The notes under the pieces are model-generated. The model was not told the origin of the DNA. It did no database searches and saw nothing but the letters and a program-made list of their open reading frames with translations. Position numbers and translations under genes: made by a program. A stretch of DNA of 17,410 nucleotides from an uncultured Eubacterium sp. (lineage in GTDB: Bacteria > Bacillota > Clostridia > Lachnospirales > Lachnospiraceae). Positions 1-6,805 of this stretch are shown one piece after another (the stretch's first letter is position 1; each line of letters starts with the position of its first letter). The stretch lies in the NCBI GenBank assembly GCA_900551945.1, contig URYE01000061.1, positions 1 through 17,410 on the forward strand, written 5' to 3'.

Positions 1-32
1 TTATAGTTACCGCATATTTGGTAGATAATTCA

Positions 33-38
33 TATAAT
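33..38 (+). promoter_or_regulatory. Possible -10 box of the small left-end ORF
   Basis: A perfect TATAAT lies 34 bases before the start of the 26-codon ORF. No good -35 hexamer is visible at the right distance, so this is only a candidate in AT-rich DNA. Confidence 0.2.
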
Positions 39-71
39 CCATTTCTATATTTTAGGTTTTAAGGAGGCAAT

Positions 72-152
72 ATGAACGATAAATTAAAAAATGTTGTAGT
101 TACAACAGAAACTTTTGAAAAAATGCAATATACTCTAACAGTACCGAGTTGA
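72..152 (+). CDS. Possible 26-aa small protein or leader peptide
   Basis: A 26-codon ORF (MNDKLKNVVV..., ending YTLTVPS) starts 4 bases after a perfect Shine-Dalgarno sequence AAGGAGG (61-67), which is far better than chance for this AT-rich DNA. No family is recognised, and there is no signal peptide or cysteine motif. Its last codons lie inside the left arm of a hairpin (135-182) followed by a T-run. That layout fits a very small protein with its own terminator, a leader peptide, or the remnant of a longer decayed gene. The hcp -10 box lies well downstream, so it is probably not co-transcribed with hcp. The ribosome site is real sequence evidence; a function is not claimed. Confidence 0.35.
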   Translation: MNDKLKNVVVTTETFEKMQYTLTVPS

Positions 153-201
153 TAAAACTATGTAAAACCTAAGTGCTGTTAGGGATTGCATTTATTTTTT
201 T
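135..201 (+). terminator. Hairpin with trailing T-run after the 26-codon ORF
   Basis: CTAACAGTAC (135-144) pairs with GTGCTGTTAG (173-182), 10 bp with one G-U pair. The 28-nt loop contains a second small stem (AGTT/AACT). A T-rich run follows at 191-201, about 8 bases after the stem. The large loop and the gap make it a weak intrinsic terminator; it could also be a regulatory RNA fold. Confidence 0.35.
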
Positions 202-242
202 ATAAAGTGTATAAAAACGTAAATTTATGGTAATTATAAAGC

Positions 243-258
243 TGTAACATATGTTTCA
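243..258 (+). promoter_or_regulatory. Candidate HcpR (CRP/FNR-family) operator upstream of hcp
   Basis: TGTAACATATGTTTCA is a 16-bp dyad of the CRP/FNR type, with a central 10-bp perfect palindrome AACATATGTT. As I recall it, the predicted site of the nitrosative-stress regulator HcpR in Clostridia is TGTAAC-N4-GTTACA; this sequence differs from that at one base. Its centre lies about 58 bases before the start expected from the TATAAT at 297-302, close to the class I activator position. No good -35 is present, which fits an activator-dependent promoter. Confidence 0.45.
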
Positions 259-296
259 TTTAACTTGCTATGGCGGACTGTAAATTTGGCTAATGA

Positions 297-302
297 TATA
301 AT
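297..302 (+). promoter_or_regulatory. Probable -10 box of the hcp promoter
   Basis: A TATAAT lies 28 bases before the hcp start codon. The -35 position has no recognisable TTGACA-like hexamer, so expression may depend on an activator at 243-258. Confidence 0.4.
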
Positions 303-330
303 ATATAGACAGCACAGAAAGAGGAATGAT

Positions 331-1923
331 ATGGATAATAAGATGTTTTGTTTTCAGTGTGAACAGACAGCAGGGTGTAGCGGTTGTACAGGTAACGCAG
401 GAGTTTGTGGAAAGAGTGCTAATACTGCAATACTTCAAGATGAATTAACAGGTGCGTTGATATCACTTGCAAAGGCTTGTGGTAATAATGCAAAGACAGA
501 AAATACAGATAGAATTATTATAGAAGGTCTGTTTACTACTATTACAAATGTCAATTTTAATGACGAAACATTAAAAGAAATGATTGATAAGGTGCGTAAG
601 GAAAAGGAAAAAATCGCTCCAGGTTGTAGTGTCTGTTCTTCAAAGTGTGGAAATACAGATGAGTATGATATGAAAAATATTTGGAATGATAACGAAGATA
701 TACGTTCATTAAAGTCGCTTATACTTTTTGGAATAAGAGGTATGGCAGCATACGCATATCATGCTATGGTATTAGGATATACAGATGAAAGCGTAAATAA
801 TTTCTTTTATAAGGCACTTTCAATTATAAGTTATGATTTAGGTATGCAGGATTTACTTCCAGTTGTATTAGAAACAGGAGAAGTTAATCTTAAATGTATG
901 GAGTTGTTAGATAAAGCTAACACAACAAGTTATGGTACACCAGTTCCAACAAAGGTAAGCTTAACAGTAGAAAAAGGTCCATTTATTGTAATTACAGGAC
1001 ATGACCTTAAAGACTTACAACTTCTTCTTGAACAGACAAAGGATAAGGGAATTAATATTTATACTCATGGTGAAATGCTTCCAGCACACGCTTATCCTGA
1101 ACTTAAAAAGTATCCTCACCTTAAAGGAAACTTTGGAACAGCTTGGCAGAACCAGCAGAAAGAATTTGATAATATTCCTGGTGCGATACTTTATACAACA
1201 AATTGTCTTATGCCAGTAAAACAAAGTTATGCAGATAGAGTATTTACAACAGAAGTAGTATCATATCCTGAAATGGTTCACATTGGAGAAGATAAAGATT
1301 TTACACCTGTAATTGAAAAGGCTCTTGAGCTTGGTGGATACAGTGAAGATGTTAAAAACACAGGAATTAACGGTGGAGAATACGTTATGACTGGCTTTGC
1401 ACATGGAACGGTGCTTGGTGTTGCAGATAAGGTTATTGAAGCTGTTAAAAATGGGGATATAAGTCATTTCTTCCTTGTCGGTGGTTGTGACGGTGCAAGG
1501 ACAGGAAGAAATTATTATACAGAATTTGTTAAGCAGACACCTAAGGATAGTATAATTCTTACACTTGCCTGTGGAAAGTACAGATTTAATGATTTAGACC
1601 TCGGTACTATTGGTGGACTTCCACGAATTATGGATATGGGTCAGTGTAATGACGCATATAGTGCAATCAAGGTCGCAATAGCACTTTCAGAAGCATTTAA
1701 TTGTGGTGTAAATGAGCTTCCGCTTTCAATGGTGCTTTCATGGTATGAGCAAAAAGCTGTATGTATTCTTCTTACACTTTTGCACCTCGGAATTAAAAAT
1801 ATATACTTAGGCCCAACACTTCCGGCATTTATTTCGCCAAATGTGTTAAATTACCTTGTGGAAAACTATAACATTTCACTTATAAGCACACCAGAAGAAG
1901 ATTTAAAAAAAATTCTTGGATAA
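331..1923 (+). CDS. hcp: Hybrid cluster protein (hydroxylamine reductase)
   Basis: This is a cytoplasmic iron-sulfur enzyme that handles NO and hydroxylamine under anaerobic nitrosative stress. It has 530 aa, near the family's usual 540-550. The N-terminal cysteines C7, C10, C19 and C26 (C-x2-C-x8-C-x6-C) fit the cubane cluster. The hybrid-cluster ligands are all found in order: H224 (ITGHDL), E248 (HGEMLPAH), C292 (TTNC), C386 (GGCDGAR, the persulfide position), C414 (LACGKYRFN), C439 (MGQCND) and E473 (WYEQK). An upstream in-frame ATG at 265 would add 22 residues, but the start at 331 follows an AAAGAGG ribosome site and gives the normal MxxxMFCxQC N-terminus. The two genes downstream, a DUF1858 protein and a ferredoxin, are fitting redox partners. 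The catalytic set appears complete, so an active enzyme is expected. Confidence 0.97.
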   Translation: MDNKMFCFQCEQTAGCSGCTGNAGVCGKSANTAILQDELTGALISLAKACGNNAKTENTDRIIIEGLFTTITNVNFNDETLKEMIDKVRKEKEKIAPGCSVCSSKCGNTDEYDMKNIWNDNEDIRSLKSLILFGIRGMAAYAYHAMVLGYTDESVNNFFYKALSIISYDLGMQDLLPVVLETGEVNLKCMELLDKANTTSYGTPVPTKVSLTVEKGPFIVITGHDLKDLQLLLEQTKDKGINIYTHGEMLPAHAYPELKKYPHLKGNFGTAWQNQQKEFDNIPGAILYTTNCLMPVKQSYADRVFTTEVVSYPEMVHIGEDKDFTPVIEKALELGGYSEDVKNTGINGGEYVMTGFAHGTVLGVADKVIEAVKNGDISHFFLVGGCDGARTGRNYYTEFVKQTPKDSIILTLACGKYRFNDLDLGTIGGLPRIMDMGQCNDAYSAIKVAIALSEAFNCGVNELPLSMVLSWYEQKAVCILLTLLHLGIKNIYLGPTLPAFISPNVLNYLVENYNISLISTPEEDLKKILG

Positions 1924-1952
1924 TAAATTTTGAAATTGGAGGCTGGCAGACA

Positions 1953-2138
1953 ATGATGATAACTAGAGATATGATTATTGGAGAAATTCTAGGGTTAAGA
2001 CCAGATGCGTCAGAAATTCTTCTAAACAGTGGTATGCACTGTATCGGTTGTCCATCATCACAGATGGAAACGTTAGAAGATGCTTGCAAGGTACATGGAA
2101 TTTCTATTGAAGAAGTACTTGAAAAGCTTAATTCATAA
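1953..2138 (+). CDS. DUF1858 hybrid-cluster-associated redox disulfide protein
   Basis: This 61-aa protein belongs to the small family that often sits beside hcp (DUF1858 / hybrid-cluster-protein-associated redox disulfide domain, TIGR03980 as I remember it). The hallmark is GMHCIGCPSS, a C30-x2-C33 motif at a predicted helix start, followed by the ETLEDACKVHGI segment typical of the family. The first of two adjacent ATGs is chosen because GGAGG (1938-1942) lies 10 bases before it; starting at 1956 would remove one residue. It begins 29 bases after the hcp stop and is almost certainly co-transcribed with it. A role as a thiol-disulfide or electron-transfer partner of Hcp is an inference from context; no biochemical function is established to my knowledge. 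Confidence 0.9.
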   Translation: MMITRDMIIGEILGLRPDASEILLNSGMHCIGCPSSQMETLEDACKVHGISIEEVLEKLNS

Positions 2139-2213
2139 GATAATTGTATAATATGTGATATTGTGGTAAGAAATTCATTATAAATTTAAAATAATTATTT
2201 TGGAGATTGTAAT

Positions 2214-2399
2214 ATGAAATATCATGTTAATGAGTTGTGTATCGGCTGTGGATTATGTGTGGCTGTCTGCCCTCATGTATTTTCAATAGGTGATAATGGC
2301 ACAGCCGTAGCCATAGATAGTGATGTAACAGGAGAAGTTGTAAGTACAGCACAAGAAGCTAAAGAAGGCTGTCCTGTTGGGGCAATTGAAGAACAATAA
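2214..2399 (+). CDS. Small [4Fe-4S] ferredoxin
   Basis: A 61-aa acidic ferredoxin of the monocluster type. C9, C12 and C15 (CIGCGLC) with the distant C53 (EGCPVGAI) fit ligands of one [4Fe-4S] cluster. C19 (VCP) is an additional cysteine that in some monocluster ferredoxins forms a disulfide. A full second CxxCxxC set is missing, so this is not the common 2[4Fe-4S] clostridial form. GGAG lies 8 bases before the ATG. The gene starts 75 bases after the DUF1858 gene and is likely the last gene of the hcp unit. It could supply electrons to Hcp, whose usual reductase (hcr) is absent here; that link is inferred from position alone. Confidence 0.92.
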   Translation: MKYHVNELCIGCGLCVAVCPHVFSIGDNGTAVAIDSDVTGEVVSTAQEAKEGCPVGAIEEQ

Positions 2400-2404
2400 A
2401 TAAT

Positions 2405-2538
2405 AAAAACCTTATTAATATTCTTATTTTAGGCGAATAATGAGCAAAGGTCTTGTATAAGATTTTTGCTCATTATTGCGATAACTTGAAAAGCTTACAG
2501 AGTGTGTTTTTCATAGTTAGAATGTTAATAAGGTTTTT
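2405..2538. repeat. 134-bp nested inverted repeat between convergent genes
   Basis: The outer arms at 2405-2428 and 2515-2538 share a perfect 14-bp AAAAACCTTATTAA and a few more matching bases beyond it. Each arm ends in GGTTTTT and a T-rich run on its own outgoing strand (GGTTTTTGTTTTT rightward, GGTTTTTATTATTTATT leftward). Inside lies a 19-bp stem, AATAATGAGCAAAGGTCTT (2436-2454), pairing with 2459-2477 around a 4-nt loop with two G-U pairs. It sits between the ends of the ferredoxin gene (+) and the LysR gene (-). A bidirectional terminator fits; a MITE-like insertion that now serves as one is also possible. Confidence 0.75.
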
Positions 2539-2568
2539 GTTTTTCTAGAAAGCCTTTAGAACATATTT

Positions 2569-2952
2569 TTAAAAACATTCAATAAATGCTTTAGCTACAT
2601 TACTAAATACACTATGCTTTTTCCAAACAAGAGCATAGTGTGTATTTATCGGCGGTTTTAGTGGAAGAAAGCATATATTGTCAGCAAGATTAGATGGGAG
2701 TAAATCTCTTGTTGTTAAAAAGTATCCTAAGTCGTTTAACACAAAATTTTCAGGATTGCCATGAACGGTATTATATGTTGCTTTTATATCGAGCTTTTCA
2801 AGGTCGGTTTTTGCCCAATGAGCTATTTCTTGTTCTAACTCCATTAGTTGTTTTGAAAGTGAGGGTTGACTTATATGAAGGCTTTCTGCGGCTTTTGTGA
2901 TGTTGCCTTCTCTAGCTACGGCTAGAAAATATTTTAAAACTCTTATATCCAT
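2569..2952 (-). pseudogene. LysR-type regulator with internal deletion
   Basis: The product has 127 aa against about 300 for the family. Residues 1-42 (MDIRVLKYFLAVAREGNITK..., HISQPSLSKQL) are a complete winged helix-turn-helix with the start of the linker helix. From about residue 43 the sequence jumps straight to the C-terminal part of the substrate-binding domain (HWAKTDLEKLDIKATYN..., LVWKKHSVFSNVAKAFIECF). About 150-170 residues are missing, yet the frame is kept with no stop. The start at 2952 has an AAGGA ribosome site 8 bases upstream; an ATG at 2994 would add 14 residues and has less support. It is divergent from the MATE pump gene, the normal place for its regulator. It probably cannot sense a ligand or form a normal tetramer; a DNA-binding-only remnant is conceivable. 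Confidence 0.85.
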
Positions 2953-3009
2953 AAATATTTCCTTTTTATTTAGTGAATAGCTTTTTTTATTCAAACAATA
3001 ATTAGAATT

Positions 3010-3038
3010 ATTATAAGTTATTTTATTTAAGATTGCAA
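3010..3038 (-). promoter_or_regulatory. Promoter of the LysR-type gene
   Basis: Read on the minus strand, TTGCAA (3033-3038) is followed after exactly 17 bases by TATAAT (3010-3015), with the LysR start about 58 bases further on. The perfect -10 and correct spacing make this a good vegetative promoter. It appears intact although the gene it serves is deleted. Confidence 0.55.
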
Positions 3039-3107
3039 TTTATAAATTTATGGTTTGTTAGATAAATCAACAACGTTTAAATATCAGTATTACATTATAT
3101 GAAATAA

Positions 3108-3212
3108 ACACATAAGTGAAAGTACAATTTAATAATTTATATGCCCTTGTCAAACAAATATTAAATCGTTTTTTTATTGTGATTTATTGTTTTATATAAT
3201 TTTAATATCTTT
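3108..3212. repeat. Dispersed repeat B, copy 1
   Basis: This stretch aligns by eye with 7975-8116. Shared blocks in order: ACACAnnAGTnAAAGTACAATTT, then ATTTnTATGCCnTYGTCAAACA, then a T-rich block, TTTATAT and ATATCTTT. The first 50 bases are about 80% identical and the rest is looser. This copy has one TGCCCTTGTCAAACA motif (3142-3156) where the other copy has two. It lies between the LysR and MATE promoters. Confidence 0.6.
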
Positions 3213-3264
3213 AGGTTTTAGCATATTTGGGAAGTGTGTGAAATATTCGTAAAAGCTATGGTAA

Positions 3265-3292
3265 ATTATAACTTATAAGTATTTGTTATAAT
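3265..3292 (+). promoter_or_regulatory. Extended -10 promoter of the MATE gene overlapped by an inverted repeat
   Basis: TGTTATAAT (3284-3292) is a perfect extended -10. It overlaps the right arm of an 8-bp perfect inverted repeat, ATTATAAC (3265-3272) and GTTATAAT (3285-3292), separated by 12 bases that begin with TTATAAGT. LysR-type regulators bind such dyads between divergent genes, so this is a candidate operator of the neighbouring (now deleted) regulator. The region is AT-rich, so the dyad could be partly chance. Confidence 0.4.
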
Positions 3293-3393
3293 AAGATGTG
3301 ATGATTATAATGTATTTGGATTTAATGTTGGGGCTTGTTTTAGTGGGATAAGTGTCAAGTTGAGTTCATAAATATTTAACGGGAGTGTGCTTT

Positions 3394-4761
3394 ATGGATA
3401 AAGATAACAACAAGAAAAATTCAATGGATATGCTTAATGGCACTATATGGAATAAGCTTCCTAAGTTTGCATTGCCAATAGCAGCTACGGGTATTCTTGA
3501 ACAGCTTTTTAATGCGTCTGATATTGCTATTGTAGGGCAGTTTACAGGAAGTAATAGTACGGTGTCTGTGGCAGCAGTTGGAGCAAATAGTCCAATTATA
3601 GGACTTATTGTTAATCTTTTTATAGGAATTGCGTTAGGAAGTAATGTTATTATTGCTAATTCGATTGGTAAAAATGATGTAAAAGCTGTTAAAAAAGCTG
3701 TTCATAGTTCGATAATAATGGCAGTTCTAGGCGGTATACTTGTGGCAATTATTGGAGAGCTTATGGTTGGTGGACTTTTAAATATGCTTAATGTTCCAGA
3801 AGATGTGCTTGATTTTGCAAAGCTTTATATAAGAATATATCTTATTGGCATGCCAGTTATTTTGCTTTATAATTTTGAAGCGGCGATTTTTAGAAGTATT
3901 GGTGATACAAAAGTGCCGTTGATTGCACTTGCATTTTCAGGTGTGTTAAATGTTATTCTTAATCTTTTTTTTGTAATAGTGCTTAAAATGACTGTAAATG
4001 GAGTTGCTTTAGCCACAGTTATTTCAAATGCTGTTAGTGCGAGTATTTTATTTGCTAAACTATTAAAAACGGATAAGATTATACATATTGAGTTAAATCA
4101 GTTAAGATTAGATAAAATAAGTGTTATAAATATACTTAAAATTGGTCTGCCAGCAGGTATACAAAGTGCAGTATTTGCAATTGCGAATATTGTTATACAA
4201 GCTTCAATTAACAGTCTTGGAACTGTAGTTATAGCCGCTTCAAGTGCCGCCTTTAACATTGAAGTGTTTGCTTATGATGTACTTAATTCATTTAGTCAAG
4301 CTTGTACAACATTTGTGGGACAAAATTATGGTGCAGGTAATTTGAAAAGATGTAGAAGAACTCTTTTTATATGTCTTATAGAAGATGCTATTGCGTCAGC
4401 TTCAACTATTATATTAGTACTTTTTGCAGGAAGATTTTTACTGTCATTATTTAATAGTGACCCACAAGTAATTGAAATAGGTTATACACGACTTATTATG
4501 ATATTTACAGCTTATATTTTTAGTATGCTCTATGAACTTATGTCTGGTTATCTTAGAGGGTTTGGAATATCTTTTGTTCCGGCTATACTTACGGTAATTG
4601 GCGTATGTGTTGTAAGAATTGTGTGGATATACACAGCATTTCCAGCAAATAGAGCATTTAAAACAATTATGATGGCATATCCGATTAGCTTGTCAGTTAC
4701 GGCTGTGTTGATATTTATTGCATTGATGATATATAGACCATCAAGAAGAAAAGAAAAATAA
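3394..4761 (+). CDS. MATE-family multidrug/Na+ efflux transporter
   Basis: A 455-aa inner-membrane protein with about 12 hydrophobic segments, the usual size and layout of MATE pumps, which export drugs or metabolites in exchange for Na+ or H+. Family signatures: MLNGTIWNKLPKFALPIAATGILEQLF at the start of helix 1, DIAIVGQFTG, AAVGANSPIIGLI and LGSNVIIANSIG in the first half, and GLPAGIQSAVF and TFVGQNYGAGN in the second half. The start at 3394 is chosen because GGGAG lies 8 bases upstream; a GTG at 3385 overlaps that site. It stands alone with its own promoter, divergent from a LysR-type gene. The substrate cannot be told from sequence. Confidence 0.95.
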   Translation: MDKDNNKKNSMDMLNGTIWNKLPKFALPIAATGILEQLFNASDIAIVGQFTGSNSTVSVAAVGANSPIIGLIVNLFIGIALGSNVIIANSIGKNDVKAVKKAVHSSIIMAVLGGILVAIIGELMVGGLLNMLNVPEDVLDFAKLYIRIYLIGMPVILLYNFEAAIFRSIGDTKVPLIALAFSGVLNVILNLFFVIVLKMTVNGVALATVISNAVSASILFAKLLKTDKIIHIELNQLRLDKISVINILKIGLPAGIQSAVFAIANIVIQASINSLGTVVIAASSAAFNIEVFAYDVLNSFSQACTTFVGQNYGAGNLKRCRRTLFICLIEDAIASASTIILVLFAGRFLLSLFNSDPQVIEIGYTRLIMIFTAYIFSMLYELMSGYLRGFGISFVPAILTVIGVCVVRIVWIYTAFPANRAFKTIMMAYPISLSVTAVLIFIALMIYRPSRRKEK

Positions 4762-4849
4762 TATCAATTATTCAGTTAATTAAATAATATATTTGATTTT
4801 TAGTTTGATAGTAGAGATATGGAAAATATAAGGGTAATTGATACAGGAA

Positions 4850-4870
4850 AGGTTTACTTTGTGAAAACCT
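4850..4870 (+). other. Small hairpin in the leader region of cobA
   Basis: AGGTTT (4850-4855) pairs with AAACCT (4865-4870) around a 9-nt loop, with no T-run after it. An alternative CAGG/CCTG pairing overlaps it. It lies upstream of the cobA promoter candidate and has none of the conserved cobalamin-riboswitch boxes. It may be chance; it is noted because this 255-base gap otherwise holds only AT-rich DNA. Confidence 0.2.
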
Positions 4871-4949
4871 GATTTGGGAGAGCTTGAATATAATGGGAAT
4901 ATATATATAATTAAAGAACTAATATGTAAATTAATCAATTAATATTATA

Positions 4950-4978
4950 TTGTATACATATAACAAATGTGGTATATT
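4950..4978 (+). promoter_or_regulatory. Candidate promoter of cobA
   Basis: TTGTAT (4950-4955) and TATATT (4973-4978) are separated by 17 bases and end 38 bases before the cobA start codon. An imperfect dyad (TATACAT ... ATGTGGTATA) spans the spacer and could be an operator. The -35 is poor. Confidence 0.35.
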
Positions 4979-5016
4979 AACCTTACTAAAAATATTAATG
5001 TAAAGGATAAAAACAC

Positions 5017-5544
5017 ATGGAAAAAGGATTGGTTCATATATATTGTGGAGATGGAAAGGGTAAAACTACTGCTGCCACTGGACTTGCTGTAAGATGTGCA
5101 GGTGCAGGAGGCAGCGTTTTGTGGTTTCAGTTCTTAAAAAGAGATACTTCAAGTGAGAGATTAAGTCTTGAAAAGCTTGACAATATTACACTTGTAAAAG
5201 GATATGATAAGATAAAGTTTACATTTGCAATGACAGAAGAAGAAAAGTCCGAAGCTACAAAGTTTTATAATGATACATTAGAAGATATAAAAGAGCTTGT
5301 AAATACAGGTGATTACGATATGTTAGTGCTTGATGAAACATTTGGCGCAATAAGTTCTGGAATATTGTCAGAAGACTTGATTATAGATTTTCTAAAAAAT
5401 AAACCAGAAGGTCTTGAAGTTGTTATGACAGGCAGAGAGCCATCTGTTAATGTAATGGAATATGCAGATTATATATCTGAAATAAGAAAAATAAAACACC
5501 CTTTTGATAAAGGAATACAGTCAAGAAAAATGGTTGAGTATTAA
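5017..5544 (+). CDS. cobA: Cob(I)yrinic acid a,c-diamide adenosyltransferase
   Basis: This cytoplasmic enzyme transfers the adenosyl group of ATP to the Co(I) of corrinoids, making the Co-C bond of coenzyme B12 (CobA/CobO/BtuR family). It has 175 aa, normal for the family. The unusual P-loop GDGKGKTT occupies residues 11-18 after the VHIYC strand. The second nucleotide-site strand (MLVLDE) is near residue 105, and VVMTGREP near 140 is a family signature. The end, HPFDKGIQSRKMVEY, matches the usual K-G-I-x-x-R-K-G-I-E-Y tail. An AAAGGA ribosome site precedes the ATG. It is the first of twelve co-oriented cobalamin genes. The family works in both synthesis and salvage; the context favours synthesis. 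Confidence 0.95.
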   Translation: MEKGLVHIYCGDGKGKTTAATGLAVRCAGAGGSVLWFQFLKRDTSSERLSLEKLDNITLVKGYDKIKFTFAMTEEEKSEATKFYNDTLEDIKELVNTGDYDMLVLDETFGAISSGILSEDLIIDFLKNKPEGLEVVMTGREPSVNVMEYADYISEIRKIKHPFDKGIQSRKMVEY

Positions 5545-5677
5545 ATTGTGTTGTTGCTTGTAATAGAAGTGCAAGAGTTTTGTATAAATTATATAGTAAG
5601 AGTTTTATGAGTAAGTAACAAAGAAATTGTTGTATTTGTGTAACTGTTGTTGAACGTAATTAAAGAACGAAAAAAAT

Positions 5678-6796
5678 ATGCAGAATAAAAATATAAAAGC
5701 TAATCAATTAAAAGAAAATGTAATATATACTGATAAAGATTTACAAAAATATATTGAAGAAATCGGACATATTGATGAGAATATGTGTAATAGCGCAAGA
5801 AATAAATGGGATAATATAGGTAAGCCATTAAGGAGTCTTGGTCGCCTTGAAGAAATGGTTATTCAGCTTGCAGGAATTACAGGAAATCTTAATCCTACAG
5901 TAGATAAAAAGGCTGTCATTATATTTTGTGCAGATAATGGTGTTGTTAGTGAAGGTGTAACTCAGACAGGACAAGAAGTAACGGCAGTTGTTTCTACTAA
6001 TTTTACAAAAGGCATTGCTACAATTAATTCATTTGCGAGAGTGTTAGGAGCAGATGTATTTCCTGTAGATGTTGGTATTAATAAAGATATGTCATCAGTT
6101 AAAGGAATAATTAATAGAAAAGTGTCAATGGGTACTAAAGACATTTTAAAAGGTCAGGCAATGACAAGAAGTGAATGTATACAAGCTATTATTGTAGGAA
6201 TTGAGATAGTACATACACTTAAGGATAAAGGCTATAATATGTTTATAACTGGTGAAATGGGTATTGGCAATACTACAACGTCAAGTGCAATTCTTTCTGT
6301 GCTTGAAGATATTCCGGTTGAAAAAGTGACGGGTAAAGGAGCTGGACTTACAAAAAATGGAATAAATCACAAGATAGAAGTTATTAACACAGCTATTAAG
6401 GTTAATGAACCTAATAAAAATGATGTAATAGACGTTATGGCAAAGCTTGGCGGATTTGATATCTGTGCGATTGCAGGAGCATTTCTTGGGGGAGCTATAT
6501 ATCATGTGCCTGTAATTATTGACGGTTTTATTTCAGCCGTTTCAGCTAATTGTGCGATACATCTTTCAAAGGTGTGTAGCGATTATATGTTTGCTTCTCA
6601 TGTGTCAGCAGAACCAGCGGGGCAAATGGCACTTAATGCGATAGGTAAAATTGCGTATATTAATGCTGGAATGTGTCTTGGTGAGGGAACGGGAGCTGTA
6701 CTTTTGGCACAGCTTTTTGACTATGCGCTTTCAGCTTATAATGAAACAGCCGATTTTGATAAGGCTGATTTTGGGCGTTATAAGTTATTAGATTAA
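5678..6796 (+). CDS. cobT: Nicotinate-nucleotide:dimethylbenzimidazole phosphoribosyltransferase
   Basis: This enzyme activates the lower-ligand base of cobalamin by moving phosphoribose from nicotinate mononucleotide to 5,6-dimethylbenzimidazole or a similar base, giving the alpha-ribotide used by CobS. Family signatures: GKPLRSLGRLE (48-58), FCADNGVVSEGVTQTG (from 83), TGEMGIGNTTTSSA near 200, and the catalytic glutamate E336 in GEGTGA near the C-terminus. Its 372 aa is slightly longer than the usual 340-360 because of about 20 extra N-terminal residues. The ribosome site is poor (AAAGAA), yet no other ATG gives a complete N-terminus. It ends 9 bases before cbiD. No lower-ligand synthesis gene (bza or bluB) is in the window. 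Confidence 0.96.
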   Translation: MQNKNIKANQLKENVIYTDKDLQKYIEEIGHIDENMCNSARNKWDNIGKPLRSLGRLEEMVIQLAGITGNLNPTVDKKAVIIFCADNGVVSEGVTQTGQEVTAVVSTNFTKGIATINSFARVLGADVFPVDVGINKDMSSVKGIINRKVSMGTKDILKGQAMTRSECIQAIIVGIEIVHTLKDKGYNMFITGEMGIGNTTTSSAILSVLEDIPVEKVTGKGAGLTKNGINHKIEVINTAIKVNEPNKNDVIDVMAKLGGFDICAIAGAFLGGAIYHVPVIIDGFISAVSANCAIHLSKVCSDYMFASHVSAEPAGQMALNAIGKIAYINAGMCLGEGTGAVLLAQLFDYALSAYNETADFDKADFGRYKLLD

Positions 6797-6805
6797 GGGG
6801 TTACT

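Noticed and set aside
265..330. Upstream in-frame start giving a 552-aa Hcp
   Set aside because: The extra 22 residues have no ribosome site, run through the probable -10 box and are unlike Hcp N-termini. The ATG at 331 has AAAGAGG and gives the normal N-terminus.
3385..3393. GTG start for the MATE transporter
   Set aside because: It lies inside the GGGAG ribosome site that serves the ATG at 3394.
4801..4890. Cobalamin or other riboswitch before cobA
   Set aside because: There is a small hairpin (4850-4870) and a GGGTAATTGATACAGG stretch, but none of the conserved B12-riboswitch segments and no B12 box could be matched.
4762..4960. Terminal inverted repeat around the gap before cobA (TAATATCAATTATTC against AATTAATATTA)
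   Set aside because: The match is short, gapped and made only of A and T. It is expected by chance in this DNA.
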